Positions 16,205-24,533 of a DNA stretch of 32,829 bases are shown piece after piece; within the stretch, counting starts at the first letter, position 1, and every line of letters begins with the position of its first letter. The DNA is from Patescibacteria group bacterium (GTDB lineage: Bacteria; Patescibacteriota; Minisyncoccia; UBA6257; Colwellbacteraceae). The notes under the pieces were generated by a model that was given only the letters and a program-made list of their open reading frames with translations, was not told the DNA's origin and did no database searches. The DNA is taken from positions 75,748 to 108,576 of the forward strand of contig JAKJEF010000001.1 in the NCBI GenBank assembly GCA_022705565.1. The letters are read 5' to 3'. The position numbers and the translations under genes are program-made.

Positions 16205-17551
16205 CTATTCTTCGATCGGCAGGTTGGCCGGAGCTTCGGCTTTGACCGCTTCGGTCTTGACGATTCCGGGAGCGCCGACGTCGGTCACCGGGAAATGGTA
16301 AATGGTCGCCAGCTCCTCGACGTTCCACAAAGAAATCTCCGGCACGCGATCCTTGAGATAAGGAGTATAAAACTGTTGCCAAGGAGAACGCATGTCGAAT
16401 TTCCGGTTGATGAAATGTTTATAAACGGATTTCTTTTTCCAAAGCAGAGTCCTGTCCCTGAAAAGGAATCTCGGCTTTTTGGTGAAAGTCGTCGGATCCG
16501 GCCTCATAAAATTCAGATGACCCACCGAGAAAATCTGGAAAGAAGAGACAAGAGCGTAAAACTTTCCCCTGTCGGCGATGCTTTTTCGGGCGATATAGAC
16601 AAATCGCGGTATGGCCTTAAAAACCAGTTTTGAGGCTTTGGCGTTCGCCGCCCGGATTTGTTCTTTTTGTTCGGCGGTCAATTCGTCGTCTCTTTTGGGG
16701 ATAAATTTTTTCTTTCCGGTTATGGGGTCTATTTTTTGTTTTCCGGTTGCGGGATCAATATCGGGTTTAAGAGCGATTTTATTGATGTATTCCTCGGACA
16801 GTTTCTTGAAATCGCCACTGTTATAAGGCTGCATCAATATCTGGTACCAGATATGTTCGCCTTCCTTCAGGTTGGCCATCGCCTCCAAAAGTCCGGCGAT
16901 CGGATCGATTTTCTCGACGTCGAACCGGAAACGGCTGATTGTGGCGCCTCCGGAAAAATCCGTGTAAGTCCTCATCGGCAAAGCGTTATTCGCGCCTCTT
17001 TTCCCGAGAATCATATCCGCCCCGAAGACGTCGTATTCGTCGTTCGGCAGATCAAGCGGCAGGATTTTGGTGTAATCTTCAATTTCGGTGATTTCGGCAT
17101 CCGGATACTGCCCGTAAATCGCCGACTGCACGGTATTCTTGTCTTTGGTCGGAAAATAAAAAATAAACCTGATTTGGTTGTGGGAAGCGGCGATCTCCGC
17201 CGAGATCCAGTCCTCGATCTTTCCTTCGAGAACGACTTCTTCCGGCTTCAAACCGAAGCTGTAAATGCCGAAGATGTTCGCGAAAACCTGCTCCATGGAT
17301 TTGGGAGATTTGATGTTCTCCCGCGGAACTTTGATTTCCACACTCATCCAAGGAAGCTTCTTCAGATAATCCGTCTGGATGGTATCCATCCACCAGAGCT
17401 TGAAAAATCGGTAAAGCGCCGTGAAGATAATAAGGAGAACCCCGCCGACGACGATCGTCTCGATGACGACCAAGTAGCTCGCCTCGGTGAAATGCACCAG
17501 GTTCGATATGAAATTGATTATGAATTTGACGGCGTTTTCTATTCTGACCAT
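16205..17551 (-). CDS. DUF8128-like membrane protein paired with the VirD4-like ATPase
   Basis: The function is unknown. The 448-aa protein has one strong membrane segment near residues 26-48 (SYLVVIETIVVGGVLLIIFT). A long cytoplasmic part follows, with KLPWMSVEIKVPRENIKSPKS, WISAEIAASHNQIRFIFYFP, GQYPDAEI and, near the C-terminus, SLWNVEELATIYHFP. A charged stretch with two DPxTGK repeats lies at about 268-290. From memory this resembles the DUF8128 family found beside VirD4-like ATPases in Patescibacteria. That assignment is recall, not a search. It likely anchors the ATPase to the membrane. It overlaps the upstream gene by 13 nt. Confidence 0.7.
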   Translation of the reverse strand: MVRIENAVKFIINFISNLVHFTEASYLVVIETIVVGGVLLIIFTALYRFFKLWWMDTIQTDYLKKLPWMSVEIKVPRENIKSPKSMEQVFANIFGIYSFGLKPEEVVLEGKIEDWISAEIAASHNQIRFIFYFPTKDKNTVQSAIYGQYPDAEITEIEDYTKILPLDLPNDEYDVFGADMILGKRGANNALPMRTYTDFSGGATISRFRFDVEKIDPIAGLLEAMANLKEGEHIWYQILMQPYNSGDFKKLSEEYINKIALKPDIDPATGKQKIDPITGKKKFIPKRDDELTAEQKEQIRAANAKASKLVFKAIPRFVYIARKSIADRGKFYALVSSFQIFSVGHLNFMRPDPTTFTKKPRFLFRDRTLLWKKKSVYKHFINRKFDMRSPWQQFYTPYLKDRVPEISLWNVEELATIYHFPVTDVGAPGIVKTEAVKAEAPANLPIEE

Positions 17552-18375
17552 TGTTTCAGGCCGTAGGTTCCCCGCGAGACCAAAACGAATTTGTCCCTGT
17601 CTTTGATGAGTTCGTTATGGACGGTCGGGGCGTGGCTCTCGATCATCGAAGCGATTTCCGTGAAATGGAGCGGCCGGCCCGATTTTTTCAAAGCCAGATA
17701 GATCTTGGCTCTTACTGTTCTCGGATTGATCTCGTCCCAGTCGCGAAGCCCGAGATCACCGTAAGGGCCGACTCCGATTTTTTTGGAAACGGAAATGTAA
17801 TTCAGGGCCACCGGCTCAGTGATGTGCTGCGGAACGATTATCGAACGGAGGATGTCCAAAAATTCTTCGGTTTTTTTCAGCTGTCGCAAAAGCGAAGAGT
17901 GAACCGACTCCAAAGTCGCCAAAGCGTCTTCTTGCGAATACCAAAAATCGTAGTAGTCTTCGTTTTCTTTTTGGAAATGCGGAGTGTCCTTCAACTGAAG
18001 CAAAAATCTCAATTTGTTCTTGAAGACCGCTTCTTCCGATTCCGGACGCGAAAGATTATAGATGTCCTTCATCAAGAAATCGTCTCCCCTGACGCCGCCG
18101 GTTCCGGAAAGATAATCGACGATGAATTCGATTAATTTGTCGGTTTCGGCGATTTTCGCGGCCGCTCTTTTCAGATCAATCAAAGCTTCCGCTTCCACCT
18201 GGCGGACCCTTTCGCGGGTGACGCCGTAAGTATTCCCGAGCTCCTGAAGAGTGGCCGGTTTGTCGGCAGCCAAGCCGAATCGTTTTTCGACGATTTTCCG
18301 GCTCCGGTCGTCGAGCTCTGTCTTCCCGATGACAGCCTCGACCAATTCTTCAATGCTCAAGGGATTTTGTTTCAT
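17539..18375 (-). CDS. Sigma-70 region 4-like protein fused to a HARE-HTH domain
   Basis: This is a probable transcription regulator of 278 aa. The N-terminal 80 residues match sigma region 4: DDRSRKIVEKRFGL, then a helix-turn-helix LQELGNTYGVTRERVRQVEAEAL that would bind a -35-like site. No region 2 is present, so it cannot act as an ordinary sigma factor. The C-terminal 70 residues (GRPLHFTEIASMI, APTVHNELIKDRDKFVLVSRGTYGL) fit a HARE-HTH domain as in the RNA polymerase delta subunit. The start is taken at the ATG at 18373-18375, because a longer frame from 18417 would overlap the promoter. It heads the VirD4/comEC gene run. Confidence 0.82.
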   Translation of the reverse strand: MKQNPLSIEELVEAVIGKTELDDRSRKIVEKRFGLAADKPATLQELGNTYGVTRERVRQVEAEALIDLKRAAAKIAETDKLIEFIVDYLSGTGGVRGDDFLMKDIYNLSRPESEEAVFKNKLRFLLQLKDTPHFQKENEDYYDFWYSQEDALATLESVHSSLLRQLKKTEEFLDILRSIIVPQHITEPVALNYISVSKKIGVGPYGDLGLRDWDEINPRTVRAKIYLALKKSGRPLHFTEIASMIESHAPTVHNELIKDRDKFVLVSRGTYGLKQWSE

Positions 18376-18382
18376 ATTGTGT

Positions 18383-18417
18383 ATTATAAAATTACAACGT
18401 TTTCTTACCCGTGTCAA
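18383..18417 (-). promoter_or_regulatory. Promoter of the sigma4/HARE-HTH gene
   Basis: TATAAT (18383-18388) predicts initiation at 18376, 1 nt before the ATG. A perfect TTGACA (18412-18417) lies upstream, but the gap to TATAAT is 23 nt. With the alternative -10 TAATTT (18389-18394) the spacer is 17 nt. Which pair is used cannot be told from sequence. Confidence 0.55.
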
Positions 18418-18462
18418 GTAAATTGTGCCGGATCAAGCGACGGATAAATAAAATTTATCCCG

Positions 18463-18534
18463 TCCCCCCGGAAGGACTCGAACCTTCAACTTTTTGCTTA
18501 AAAGGCAACTACTCTACCATTGAGTTACGGGGGG
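18463..18534 (-). tRNA. tRNA-Lys (anticodon TTT)
   Basis: Cloverleaf: acceptor CCCCCCG/CGGGGGG, D-stem ACTC/GAGT, anticodon loop CTTTTAA (TTT), T-arm GAAGG-TTCGAGT-CCTTC. The discriminator is A, with no encoded CCA. Oddities are the C1-G72 pair with a six-C acceptor, and a G27-A43 mismatch closing the anticodon stem. It lies 11 nt after the dnaJ stop and may be processed from the dnaJ transcript. Confidence 0.9.
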
Positions 18535-18545
18535 ATAAGAGAATC

Positions 18546-19604
18546 TTACCACTCGCCGTCCGATTCTTCAAGCGATTTCTTGAGGTCGGAGCTGATTTTT
18601 TTCGGGGTTTTCACCTCGAAGCGGATATAGAGATCGCCTTGCCGGGTGATACCTTCGCCCGGAACGCGAAGATCGTCGCGGAGATTAAATCCCGGCGGGA
18701 TGACCACATCTATTTTCTTTCCGGATAAAGTCGTTATCTCCAGTTTTTTGCCGAGGAGAATGTCCTTGAATCCGATCGATTTTTTCATGATAAGATCGTT
18801 CCCGCGTCGCTCGAAAACCGGATGCGGTTTTATCCTTATCCTCACATAAAGATCTCCGGCTGGAGCGTCGGCCAAAGCCTCGCCCACGCCGCTCACTTTG
18901 ATGATCTGGCCGTTTTCCACTCCGGGTTTGATGTCGATCGTAACTTCCCTTTTTCCGGAAACCGCGCCGCGGCCGCGGCAAGCAGAACAGCGTTCTTTGG
19001 GTATGCTTCCTTTTCCGCGGCATTCCGGGCAAACCGATTCCTGATAAAAACTGCCGAGGATGGTGTTTCTCATATTTTTCACCCGGCCGCTGCCTTTGCA
19101 GGCTTCGCATTTCGAAACGCCTTTCGAAGAATCGTATCCTTTGCCTTTGCATTTATCGCATTCGACCAAAGTGGAATAAGAAATCTCCGCTTTGGTTCCC
19201 GAAGCCGCCTGTTCCAAACTGATCTCCTTGACCATTTCCAAATCAACTCCTTTGCGGCGGGTTTCGTAACCGGTTCGCCCTCCTCCAAAAAACGTCTCGA
19301 AAATGTCTCCGATTCCTCCGAAGTTCCCGAAATCCGCTCCGTTGAAATCGACGTTCCAGTTGAATCCCTGAAAAGGATTGGCTCCGGCTTGTCCGGCGTC
19401 GAAAACCCGTCCGAAGCGGTCGTACTGCTGCCGCTTCTCCTTATTCGAGAGAACCTGGTAGGCTTCGTTTATTTTCTTGAATTTCTGCTCGTCTCCTCCG
19501 GCTTTGTCCGGATGATATTTGTGCGCCAGCTTGCGGTAGGCGGTTTTGATTTCCTCCTCGGAAGCATTACGGTTAAGCCCCAAAATTTTGTAATAATCGT
19601 CCAT
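18546..19604 (-). CDS. dnaJ: Chaperone protein DnaJ
   Basis: DnaJ is the Hsp40 co-chaperone that delivers clients to DnaK and stimulates its ATPase. The 352-aa protein has the J domain with HPD at residues 31-33, then a short Gly/Phe-rich linker (FGNFGGIGDIFETFFGGG). Four zinc-binding CxxCxGxG repeats follow (CDKCKGKG, CEACKGSG, CPECRGKG, CSACRGRG), then the C-terminal client-binding domains. All key residues are present, and it is only slightly shorter than usual. A possible promoter TTTACA-17-TAGCTT lies about 23 nt or more upstream of its ATG. Confidence 0.98.
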   Translation of the reverse strand: MDDYYKILGLNRNASEEEIKTAYRKLAHKYHPDKAGGDEQKFKKINEAYQVLSNKEKRQQYDRFGRVFDAGQAGANPFQGFNWNVDFNGADFGNFGGIGDIFETFFGGGRTGYETRRKGVDLEMVKEISLEQAASGTKAEISYSTLVECDKCKGKGYDSSKGVSKCEACKGSGRVKNMRNTILGSFYQESVCPECRGKGSIPKERCSACRGRGAVSGKREVTIDIKPGVENGQIIKVSGVGEALADAPAGDLYVRIRIKPHPVFERRGNDLIMKKSIGFKDILLGKKLEITTLSGKKIDVVIPPGFNLRDDLRVPGEGITRQGDLYIRFEVKTPKKISSDLKKSLEESDGEW

Positions 19605-19678
19605 CGCTTGAATGAAAAATCCGCTTTAAAGACAAGCTAAATCCAAAAACGTTTTTTGTAAACTCCCAGAAACGACAT

Positions 19679-20683
19679 CTACCGCAAGATCACGGTCTCG
19701 CGGCTCCGGTTTTCCAGGCTGACGCGGGCGAAACCGAAGAAAATCAGTATTCCGTAAAACATCAGGGCGATAGCCGAAAGGATCCAATTGAAAAGCCAGA
19801 CAAAACTCTGCATCAGTATAAGGATAACCGCGACCACGATTCCGGCGAAATTGAGAGACGGAAGGGTTTTCAGGAATCCGTCGAATCTGCTTCTCACGAT
19901 ATCGTACAGATTATCGGAAACGCTCGCGTTCGGATTGAGATCGACTTTTGCGAAATCCTCGATCGCTTTTTCGAGCTCGTCCGTCACTGTTCGCAGATAC
20001 TGTTCCCTGGTTTCTTCCGGCAGATCGTCGAATCCCACGTCTCCGACAGTCATCCGCGAAGCGTTTTTTAAAGCAAAGATGCCGAGGAAATCGCCGAACT
20101 CCATGTTGGCGTCGACTCCCGGCATGAAGATCCTCACGATCCCCGCGAGAGGCCGGCTGATATTGTTCTCGAACGATCTCCTCGAAATCCATTCCTGGTT
20201 TCCCGGATGGATACGGACGCTAAGAAGCGCTCCCTCGAAAACCAAAAGCCCGATCATGCTTCCGGAAATCACCGTTCGCGCCACGCGGAAAAAATTCACT
20301 TTCAAAGACATTTCCGATTCTCTCCGTCCGTTCCGACTCGCCCAAAAAACCAAAAGATAGAAAACGACAATACCTATCCCGAAGAGCTCTAAAGGTTCCG
20401 CCGCCTTGAAATAAAACATCGTTCCGGCCAGAGCCGATATTTCGATGAAAAGAAAAAGCGCTATCCGGCCAAGGTCTTTCACGAACAGACTCTGGAGGCT
20501 GAAGAAAATCAAAAGCCCGGCGCCGAAAAGCGCGATCCGTAAAAGTCCGCCGAAGGCAAGCGCATACCCGAGGCCCGCCGCGATGGCGGAGCCGAAAAGC
20601 AAAACAACGACGAGTTTCGGAATCGAGTAATCGACTTCCGGTTCGTTGCTAACCAGCGGAAGATTCGTCTGGGCCGCGATCAT
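19679..20683 (-). CDS. Polytopic membrane protein of unknown function within the dnaK-dnaJ operon
   Basis: I do not recognise this 334-aa protein. It has about five membrane segments in residues 22-155. A soluble loop follows at about 160-270, containing [16 protein letters not shown] and an acidic stretch [22 protein letters not shown]. Two further membrane segments lie at about 278-325. The start lies inside the dnaK 3' end (35-nt overlap), which indicates co-translation with dnaK. Its place between dnaK and dnaJ suggests an envelope-stress or folding link, but that is inference only. Confidence 0.75.
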   Translation of the reverse strand: MIAAQTNLPLVSNEPEVDYSIPKLVVVLLFGSAIAAGLGYALAFGGLLRIALFGAGLLIFFSLQSLFVKDLGRIALFLFIEISALAGTMFYFKAAEPLELFGIGIVVFYLLVFWASRNGRRESEMSLKVNFFRVARTVISGSMIGLLVFEGALLSVRIHPGNQEWISRRSFENNISRPLAGIVRIFMPGVDANMEFGDFLGIFALKNASRMTVGDVGFDDLPEETREQYLRTVTDELEKAIEDFAKVDLNPNASVSDNLYDIVRSRFDGFLKTLPSLNFAGIVVAVILILMQSFVWLFNWILSAIALMFYGILIFFGFARVSLENRSRETVILR

Positions 20684-22490
20684 CTTTTTTATTATACAAC
20701 GATGATCCTATTTTTTGAAGCGCCTGGGAAAGTTCGTCCGCCGAACGGCTGATCGCTTCCGCGTCTTCTCCCTGGTTCGCCTGCTTCAAGGCCTCGATTT
20801 TGTCGTTTACCTCTTTTCTCAGGTCCTCGGGGATTTTGTCGGCGTTGTCCTTCAAAGATTTTTCCGCCGTATAGATCAGAGCCTCGGCCTGGTTTCTGGC
20901 TTCCACCGCTTCTTTCTTTTTTCTGTCGGTTTCGGCGTATTGTTCGGCTTCCATTTTCAGACGTTCGATTTCTTCCTTGCTTAAGGAAGTTTTTGCTTCG
21001 ACCCTGACGCTTTGGGTCTTTCCGGTCGCCTTGTCGATGGCTTTGACGCTCAAGATCCCGTTGGCGTCGATGTCGAAAGACACTTCGATCTGCGGGATTC
21101 CGCGGGGCGCCGGAGGCAAGCCGTCGAGAATAAATTTGGCCAAAGTTTTGTTGTCGGCCGCCATCGGACGTTCTCCTTGCAAAACGTGCACCTCGACCGA
21201 AGTCTGGTTGTCGGCCGCCGTCGAAAAAATCTGCGTTTTGGCCGTGGGCACGGTGGTGTTTTTCGTGATCATCGGCGTCGACACGCCTCCCATGGTTTCG
21301 ATGCTCAAAGTGAGCGGCGTGACGTCAAGGAGAAGAATGTCCTTGATGTCTCCCTGGAGTATTCCTCCCTGGACCGCGGCTCCCAAAGCCACCACTTCGT
21401 CCGGATTGATGCCGCGATGCGGCTCTTTTCCGAAAAGCGCTTTGACCGCTTCCTGCATTTTCGGCATTCTCGTCTGGCCACCGACCAAAAGTACCTGGTC
21501 GATATCCGCGATCTTGAAACCCGATTCCTCGACGGTTTTTTTGGTGAGCTCCACCGAACGGTTGATATAGTCTTCCACTAACTCTTCCAGTTTGGCCCGG
21601 GTCATCTTCAAAAGCAGGTGCTTCGGGCCGGAAGCGTCGGAAGTGATGTAGGGCAGATTGATTTCCGTTTCCACGGCCGTCGAAAGCTCGTGCTTGGCGC
21701 GTTCGGCCGCTTCTTTGAGACGCTGTAGAGCCAAAGGATCGTTCGAGATGTCGACGCCTTCCTGTTTTTTGTATTCGACGATCAGGTATTCGTTGATTCT
21801 TTTGTCGAAATCGTCTCCTCCGAGATGGGTGTCTCCGCCGGTCGCTTTCACCTCGACCGTGTCTTCGCCGATTTCGAGAACGGAGACGTCGAAGGTGCCG
21901 CCTCCGAAATCGTAAACCACGATCTTCTCGTTCTTCTGCTTGTCCAAGCCGTAGGCCAAAGCGGCCGCGGTCGGCTCGTTGATGATGCGCCTCACTTTGA
22001 ATCCGGCGATTTCACCGGCGTTTTTCGTCGCCTGCCTCTGCGAATCGTCGAAATAAGCGGGAACGGTGATGACCGCTTCCTCGATTTTTTCTCCGAGTCT
22101 CATCTCGGCGTCGGTTTTGAGCTTACCCAAGACCATGGCCGATATCTCTTCGGGCGCATACCATTTTTCGCCCATTTTGATTTCCACGCCGCCGGATTGC
22201 GATTCCCGGATGTCGTAAGAAAGCCATTTTTTGTCGCGCTCCACTTCCGCATCGCTCCATTTTCTTCCGATCAGTCTTTTCACGGAAAAAATGGTGTTTT
22301 TCGGGTTGGTGATCGACTGTCTCTTCGCCAAGACGCCGACCAAACGCTCGGACGATTTGCTCAAGGCGACGATGGACGGGGTTGTCCGGTTGCCTTCGCT
22401 GTTTTCTATAATCTCGGCTTCTCCGGCGGAATGGGTGTAGGCCATCGCCGAATTGGTCGTTCCCAGATCGATTCCTATGATTTTAGCCAT
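20649..22490 (-). CDS. dnaK: Molecular chaperone DnaK (Hsp70)
   Basis: DnaK is the ATP-dependent Hsp70 chaperone. The 613-aa protein has the phosphate-binding [14 protein letters not shown] at the N-terminus, [17 protein letters not shown], and [16 protein letters not shown] with [16 protein letters not shown]. The linker [19 protein letters not shown] and the substrate-binding domain ([15 protein letters not shown]) follow. The C-terminal tail is Asp/Ser-rich and lacks the EEVK-like end. It is flanked by grpE upstream and the membrane protein downstream. No CIRCE-type repeat was seen upstream. Confidence 0.99.
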   Translation of the reverse strand: MAKIIGIDLGTTNSAMAYTHSAGEAEIIENSEGNRTTPSIVALSKSSERLVGVLAKRQSITNPKNTIFSVKRLIGRKWSDAEVERDKKWLSYDIRESQSGGVEIKMGEKWYAPEEISAMVLGKLKTDAEMRLGEKIEEAVITVPAYFDDSQRQATKNAGEIAGFKVRRIINEPTAAALAYGLDKQKNEKIVVYDFGGGTFDVSVLEIGEDTVEVKATGGDTHLGGDDFDKRINEYLIVEYKKQEGVDISNDPLALQRLKEAAERAKHELSTAVETEINLPYITSDASGPKHLLLKMTRAKLEELVEDYINRSVELTKKTVEESGFKIADIDQVLLVGGQTRMPKMQEAVKALFGKEPHRGINPDEVVALGAAVQGGILQGDIKDILLLDVTPLTLSIETMGGVSTPMITKNTTVPTAKTQIFSTAADNQTSVEVHVLQGERPMAADNKTLAKFILDGLPPAPRGIPQIEVSFDIDANGILSVKAIDKATGKTQSVRVEAKTSLSKEEIERLKMEAEQYAETDRKKKEAVEARNQAEALIYTAEKSLKDNADKIPEDLRKEVNDKIEALKQANQGEDAEAISRSADELSQALQKIGSSLYNKKDDRGPDESSAG

Positions 22491-22537
22491 GTTTGTTTGA
22501 ATAATTTTTTGTTAATTTATCCGAATTTTACGAAAAA

Positions 22538-23074
22538 TCAAGACTCCGCGGATTTTTTCCGAGCCACTTTCACCCGCGACGGCCGGAGCAGTCTGCCGTT
22601 CAAGGTATATCCCCTTTCCACTTCTTCGATGATGGTGTTTTCAGGCAGATCCGAGTCGACGACGATCGCGGCGTCGTGGATCATCGGGTCGAACATCTGT
22701 CCGGTCGAGATCCTCACCCGCTCCAATCCCCGTTTTTTCAAAACATCTTCGAACTGGCTTCTGATCATGTAAAAACCCTTCATCGCCGGGCTTTCTTTGT
22801 CCGTGTCCAAGGTGGCCAATCCGAGGTCGAAGCTGTCGAGAACGATCAAAAGGTCTCTGATCAGATCCGAATTGCCGAACCTGACCAATTCCTGCAAACG
22901 TTCGGTCTCTTCTTTCTTGTAATTGATGAGTTCGGCCTTGGCCCTTTTCCAGCCGTCCAGATATTCTTCTTTTTCTTTCTCCAGTTTCCGGAGTTCGGCG
23001 TTCAAAATTTCCTCGTTCGCCTTTTCTTCGGCGTTGATTTCAATCGAATCGTTTTTGATTTCTTCGTTCGCCAT
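22538..23074 (-). CDS. grpE: Nucleotide exchange factor GrpE
   Basis: GrpE releases ADP from DnaK. The 178-aa protein has an acidic, coiled-coil N-terminal half (EKANEEILNAELRKLEKEKE), the DGWKRAKAELINYKKEE helix, and the C-terminal beta domain MFDPMIHDAAIVVDSDLPEN with GYTLNGRLLRPSRVKVA. A longer frame starts at 23089, but that ATG overlaps the -10 box, so the ATG at 23072-23074 (MANEEIKNDS) is chosen. It is the first gene of the chaperone operon. Confidence 0.96.
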   Translation of the reverse strand: MANEEIKNDSIEINAEEKANEEILNAELRKLEKEKEEYLDGWKRAKAELINYKKEETERLQELVRFGNSDLIRDLLIVLDSFDLGLATLDTDKESPAMKGFYMIRSQFEDVLKKRGLERVRISTGQMFDPMIHDAAIVVDSDLPENTIIEEVERGYTLNGRLLRPSRVKVARKKSAES

Positions 23075-23087
23075 ATTTTTCAAGCTC

Positions 23088-23115
23088 ATTGTAGATAAAA
23101 ACCTTCTCTTGTCAA
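23088..23115 (-). promoter_or_regulatory. grpE operon promoter, TTGACA-16-TACAAT
   Basis: A perfect -35 TTGACA (23110-23115) and TACAAT (23088-23093) are separated by 16 nt. The predicted start near 23081 leaves about 7 nt before the chosen ATG. It is divergent from the cysS promoter. Confidence 0.7.
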
Positions 23116-23143
23116 CCCGGATTTAGCCATCGGAGAAAACCGC

Positions 23144-23152
23144 TGTTATAAT
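23144..23152 (+). promoter_or_regulatory. cysS promoter, extended -10 TGTTATAAT
   Basis: A consensus extended -10 (TG at 23144-23145, TATAAT at 23147-23152) predicts a start near 23159, 3 nt before the cysS ATG. A weak -35-like TTAGCC (23123-23128) lies 18 nt upstream. Confidence 0.75.
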
Positions 23153-23161
23153 GAACTCAGT

Positions 23162-24526
23162 ATGAAAATCTTCAATACCCTGAGCCGCCGCGTCGAAGAG
23201 TTCAAACCCATCAAAAAAGGTTTTGTCGGGCTTTATACCTGCGGCCCGACCGTCTACGATTTCAGCCACATCGGCAATTTCCGCACCTATATCTTCGAAG
23301 ACCTTCTCCGCCGCACCCTCGAATGGAACGGATTCAAGGTGAAACAGGTGATGAACATCACCGACGTCGAAGACAAGATCATCAAAAAAGCCATCGAGGA
23401 ATCGAAAACCATTTCCGAGATCACCCTTCCCTACACCCGCATCTTTTTTTCCGATCTTAAAGACCTGAACATCGAAAAAGCCGCGGTTTATCCCCGAGCC
23501 ACCAAGCACGTCAAAGACATGCTGCGAATGGTCCAAGCCCTTGTCGAAAAAGGATTCGCCTACCGCGGCAAAGACGATTCGGTTTATTTCGAAATCGACA
23601 AATTCCCGGAATACGGAAAACTGGCCGGGCTCGACAAGGTAACGCTCAAGTCCGGAGCCCGCGTCGAAAGCGACGAATACGACAAAGAAGAAGCCCGCGA
23701 TTTCGTGCTTTGGAAAGCAATGAAACCCAAAGAACCGAGCTGGCCGTCGGATTTCGGACCCGGACGGCCGGGCTGGCACATCGAATGTTCGGCCATGAGC
23801 ATGCGTTATCTCGGACCCCACTTCGATATCCATACCGGAGGCGTGGACAACATCTTTCCCCACCACGAAAATGAAATCGCCCAATCCGAAGCCTCGACCG
23901 GAAAGCCGTTCGTCAATTACTGGATGCACTCCGAACACTTGATGGTAAACGGAGAAAAGATGTCGAAGTCGCTCGACAATTTTTACACCCTGCGGGATAT
24001 CAAAGAGCGCGGATTCGAACCGCTCGCCTTCCGCTACGCGACGCTCACTACCCATTACCGCTCCAAAATGAATTTCACCTGGGAAGCGCTCGAAGCGAGC
24101 CAAAACGCCCTGAACAATCTGCGCTTCGAAATCGCGAAGCTTAAAATGTTCGCGGCCGAATCCGGCCGCGGTTCCTTGGATAAAGAAAACAAGTTTTGTT
24201 CGGCTTTTACCGAAGCGGTGAATAACGACCTGAACGTTCCCGAGGCTTTGGGTATCGCCTGGCAAGTGGTCAAAGACGATTCCTTGTCTTCGAAGCAAAA
24301 ACTCGGGCTTTTGCTCGATTTCGACAACATCTTCGGCCTAGGTCTCAAAAACGTCAAAAAACCGGTTATTCCCCGGAAAATCAAAGCCATTGTCAAAGAA
24401 CGGGAGTTATTAAGAGCTAATCAACAGTTTGTTCAATCCGACGCTTTGAGGAAGAAAATAGAAGCGTTAGGATATAAGCTGGAAGACACGGAAAACGGCC
24501 CGATCGTCACAGAAAAAATAAAATAA
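23162..24526 (+). CDS. cysS: Cysteinyl-tRNA synthetase
   Basis: This class I synthetase charges tRNA-Cys. The 454-aa protein shows CGPTVYDFSHIGNFRTY (the zinc Cys and HIGH-like HIGN), then FGPGRPGWHIECSAM with another zinc Cys. HTGGVDNIFPHHENEIAQSE supplies further zinc ligands, and KMSKS lies in NGEKMSKSLDNF. The C-terminal anticodon-binding part is of usual length. It opens a plus-strand operon with dnaB and recR. The gap to dnaB is 7 nt, and its mRNA leader is predicted to be only about 3 nt. Confidence 0.98.
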   Translation: MKIFNTLSRRVEEFKPIKKGFVGLYTCGPTVYDFSHIGNFRTYIFEDLLRRTLEWNGFKVKQVMNITDVEDKIIKKAIEESKTISEITLPYTRIFFSDLKDLNIEKAAVYPRATKHVKDMLRMVQALVEKGFAYRGKDDSVYFEIDKFPEYGKLAGLDKVTLKSGARVESDEYDKEEARDFVLWKAMKPKEPSWPSDFGPGRPGWHIECSAMSMRYLGPHFDIHTGGVDNIFPHHENEIAQSEASTGKPFVNYWMHSEHLMVNGEKMSKSLDNFYTLRDIKERGFEPLAFRYATLTTHYRSKMNFTWEALEASQNALNNLRFEIAKLKMFAAESGRGSLDKENKFCSAFTEAVNNDLNVPEALGIAWQVVKDDSLSSKQKLGLLLDFDNIFGLGLKNVKKPVIPRKIKAIVKERELLRANQQFVQSDALRKKIEALGYKLEDTENGPIVTEKIK

Positions 24527-24533
24527 TCCGAGT

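Noticed and set aside
15071-16633. 520-codon plus-strand frame opposite the VirD4-like gene
   Set aside because: The minus-strand gene has intact Walker A and B motifs; the plus-strand product resembles nothing and crosses a gene boundary.
18376-18417. N-terminal extension of the sigma4/HARE-HTH gene from 18417
   Set aside because: It would place coding sequence over TATAAT and TTGACA; the ATG at 18373-18375 fits the promoter.
18433-18463. Imperfect inverted repeat (GACGGATAAAT with ATTTATCCCGTC) after tRNA-Lys as a terminator
   Set aside because: It has one extra base and no U-tract, and it reaches the tRNA 3' end; not strong enough to call.
22491-23130. CIRCE/HrcA operator near the grpE-dnaK start
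   Set aside because: No TTAGCACTC/GAGTGCTAA inverted repeat was found in the region.
23123-24298. 391-codon minus-strand frame opposite cysS
   Set aside because: CysS motifs (HIGN, KMSKS, zinc ligands) fix the real gene on the plus strand.
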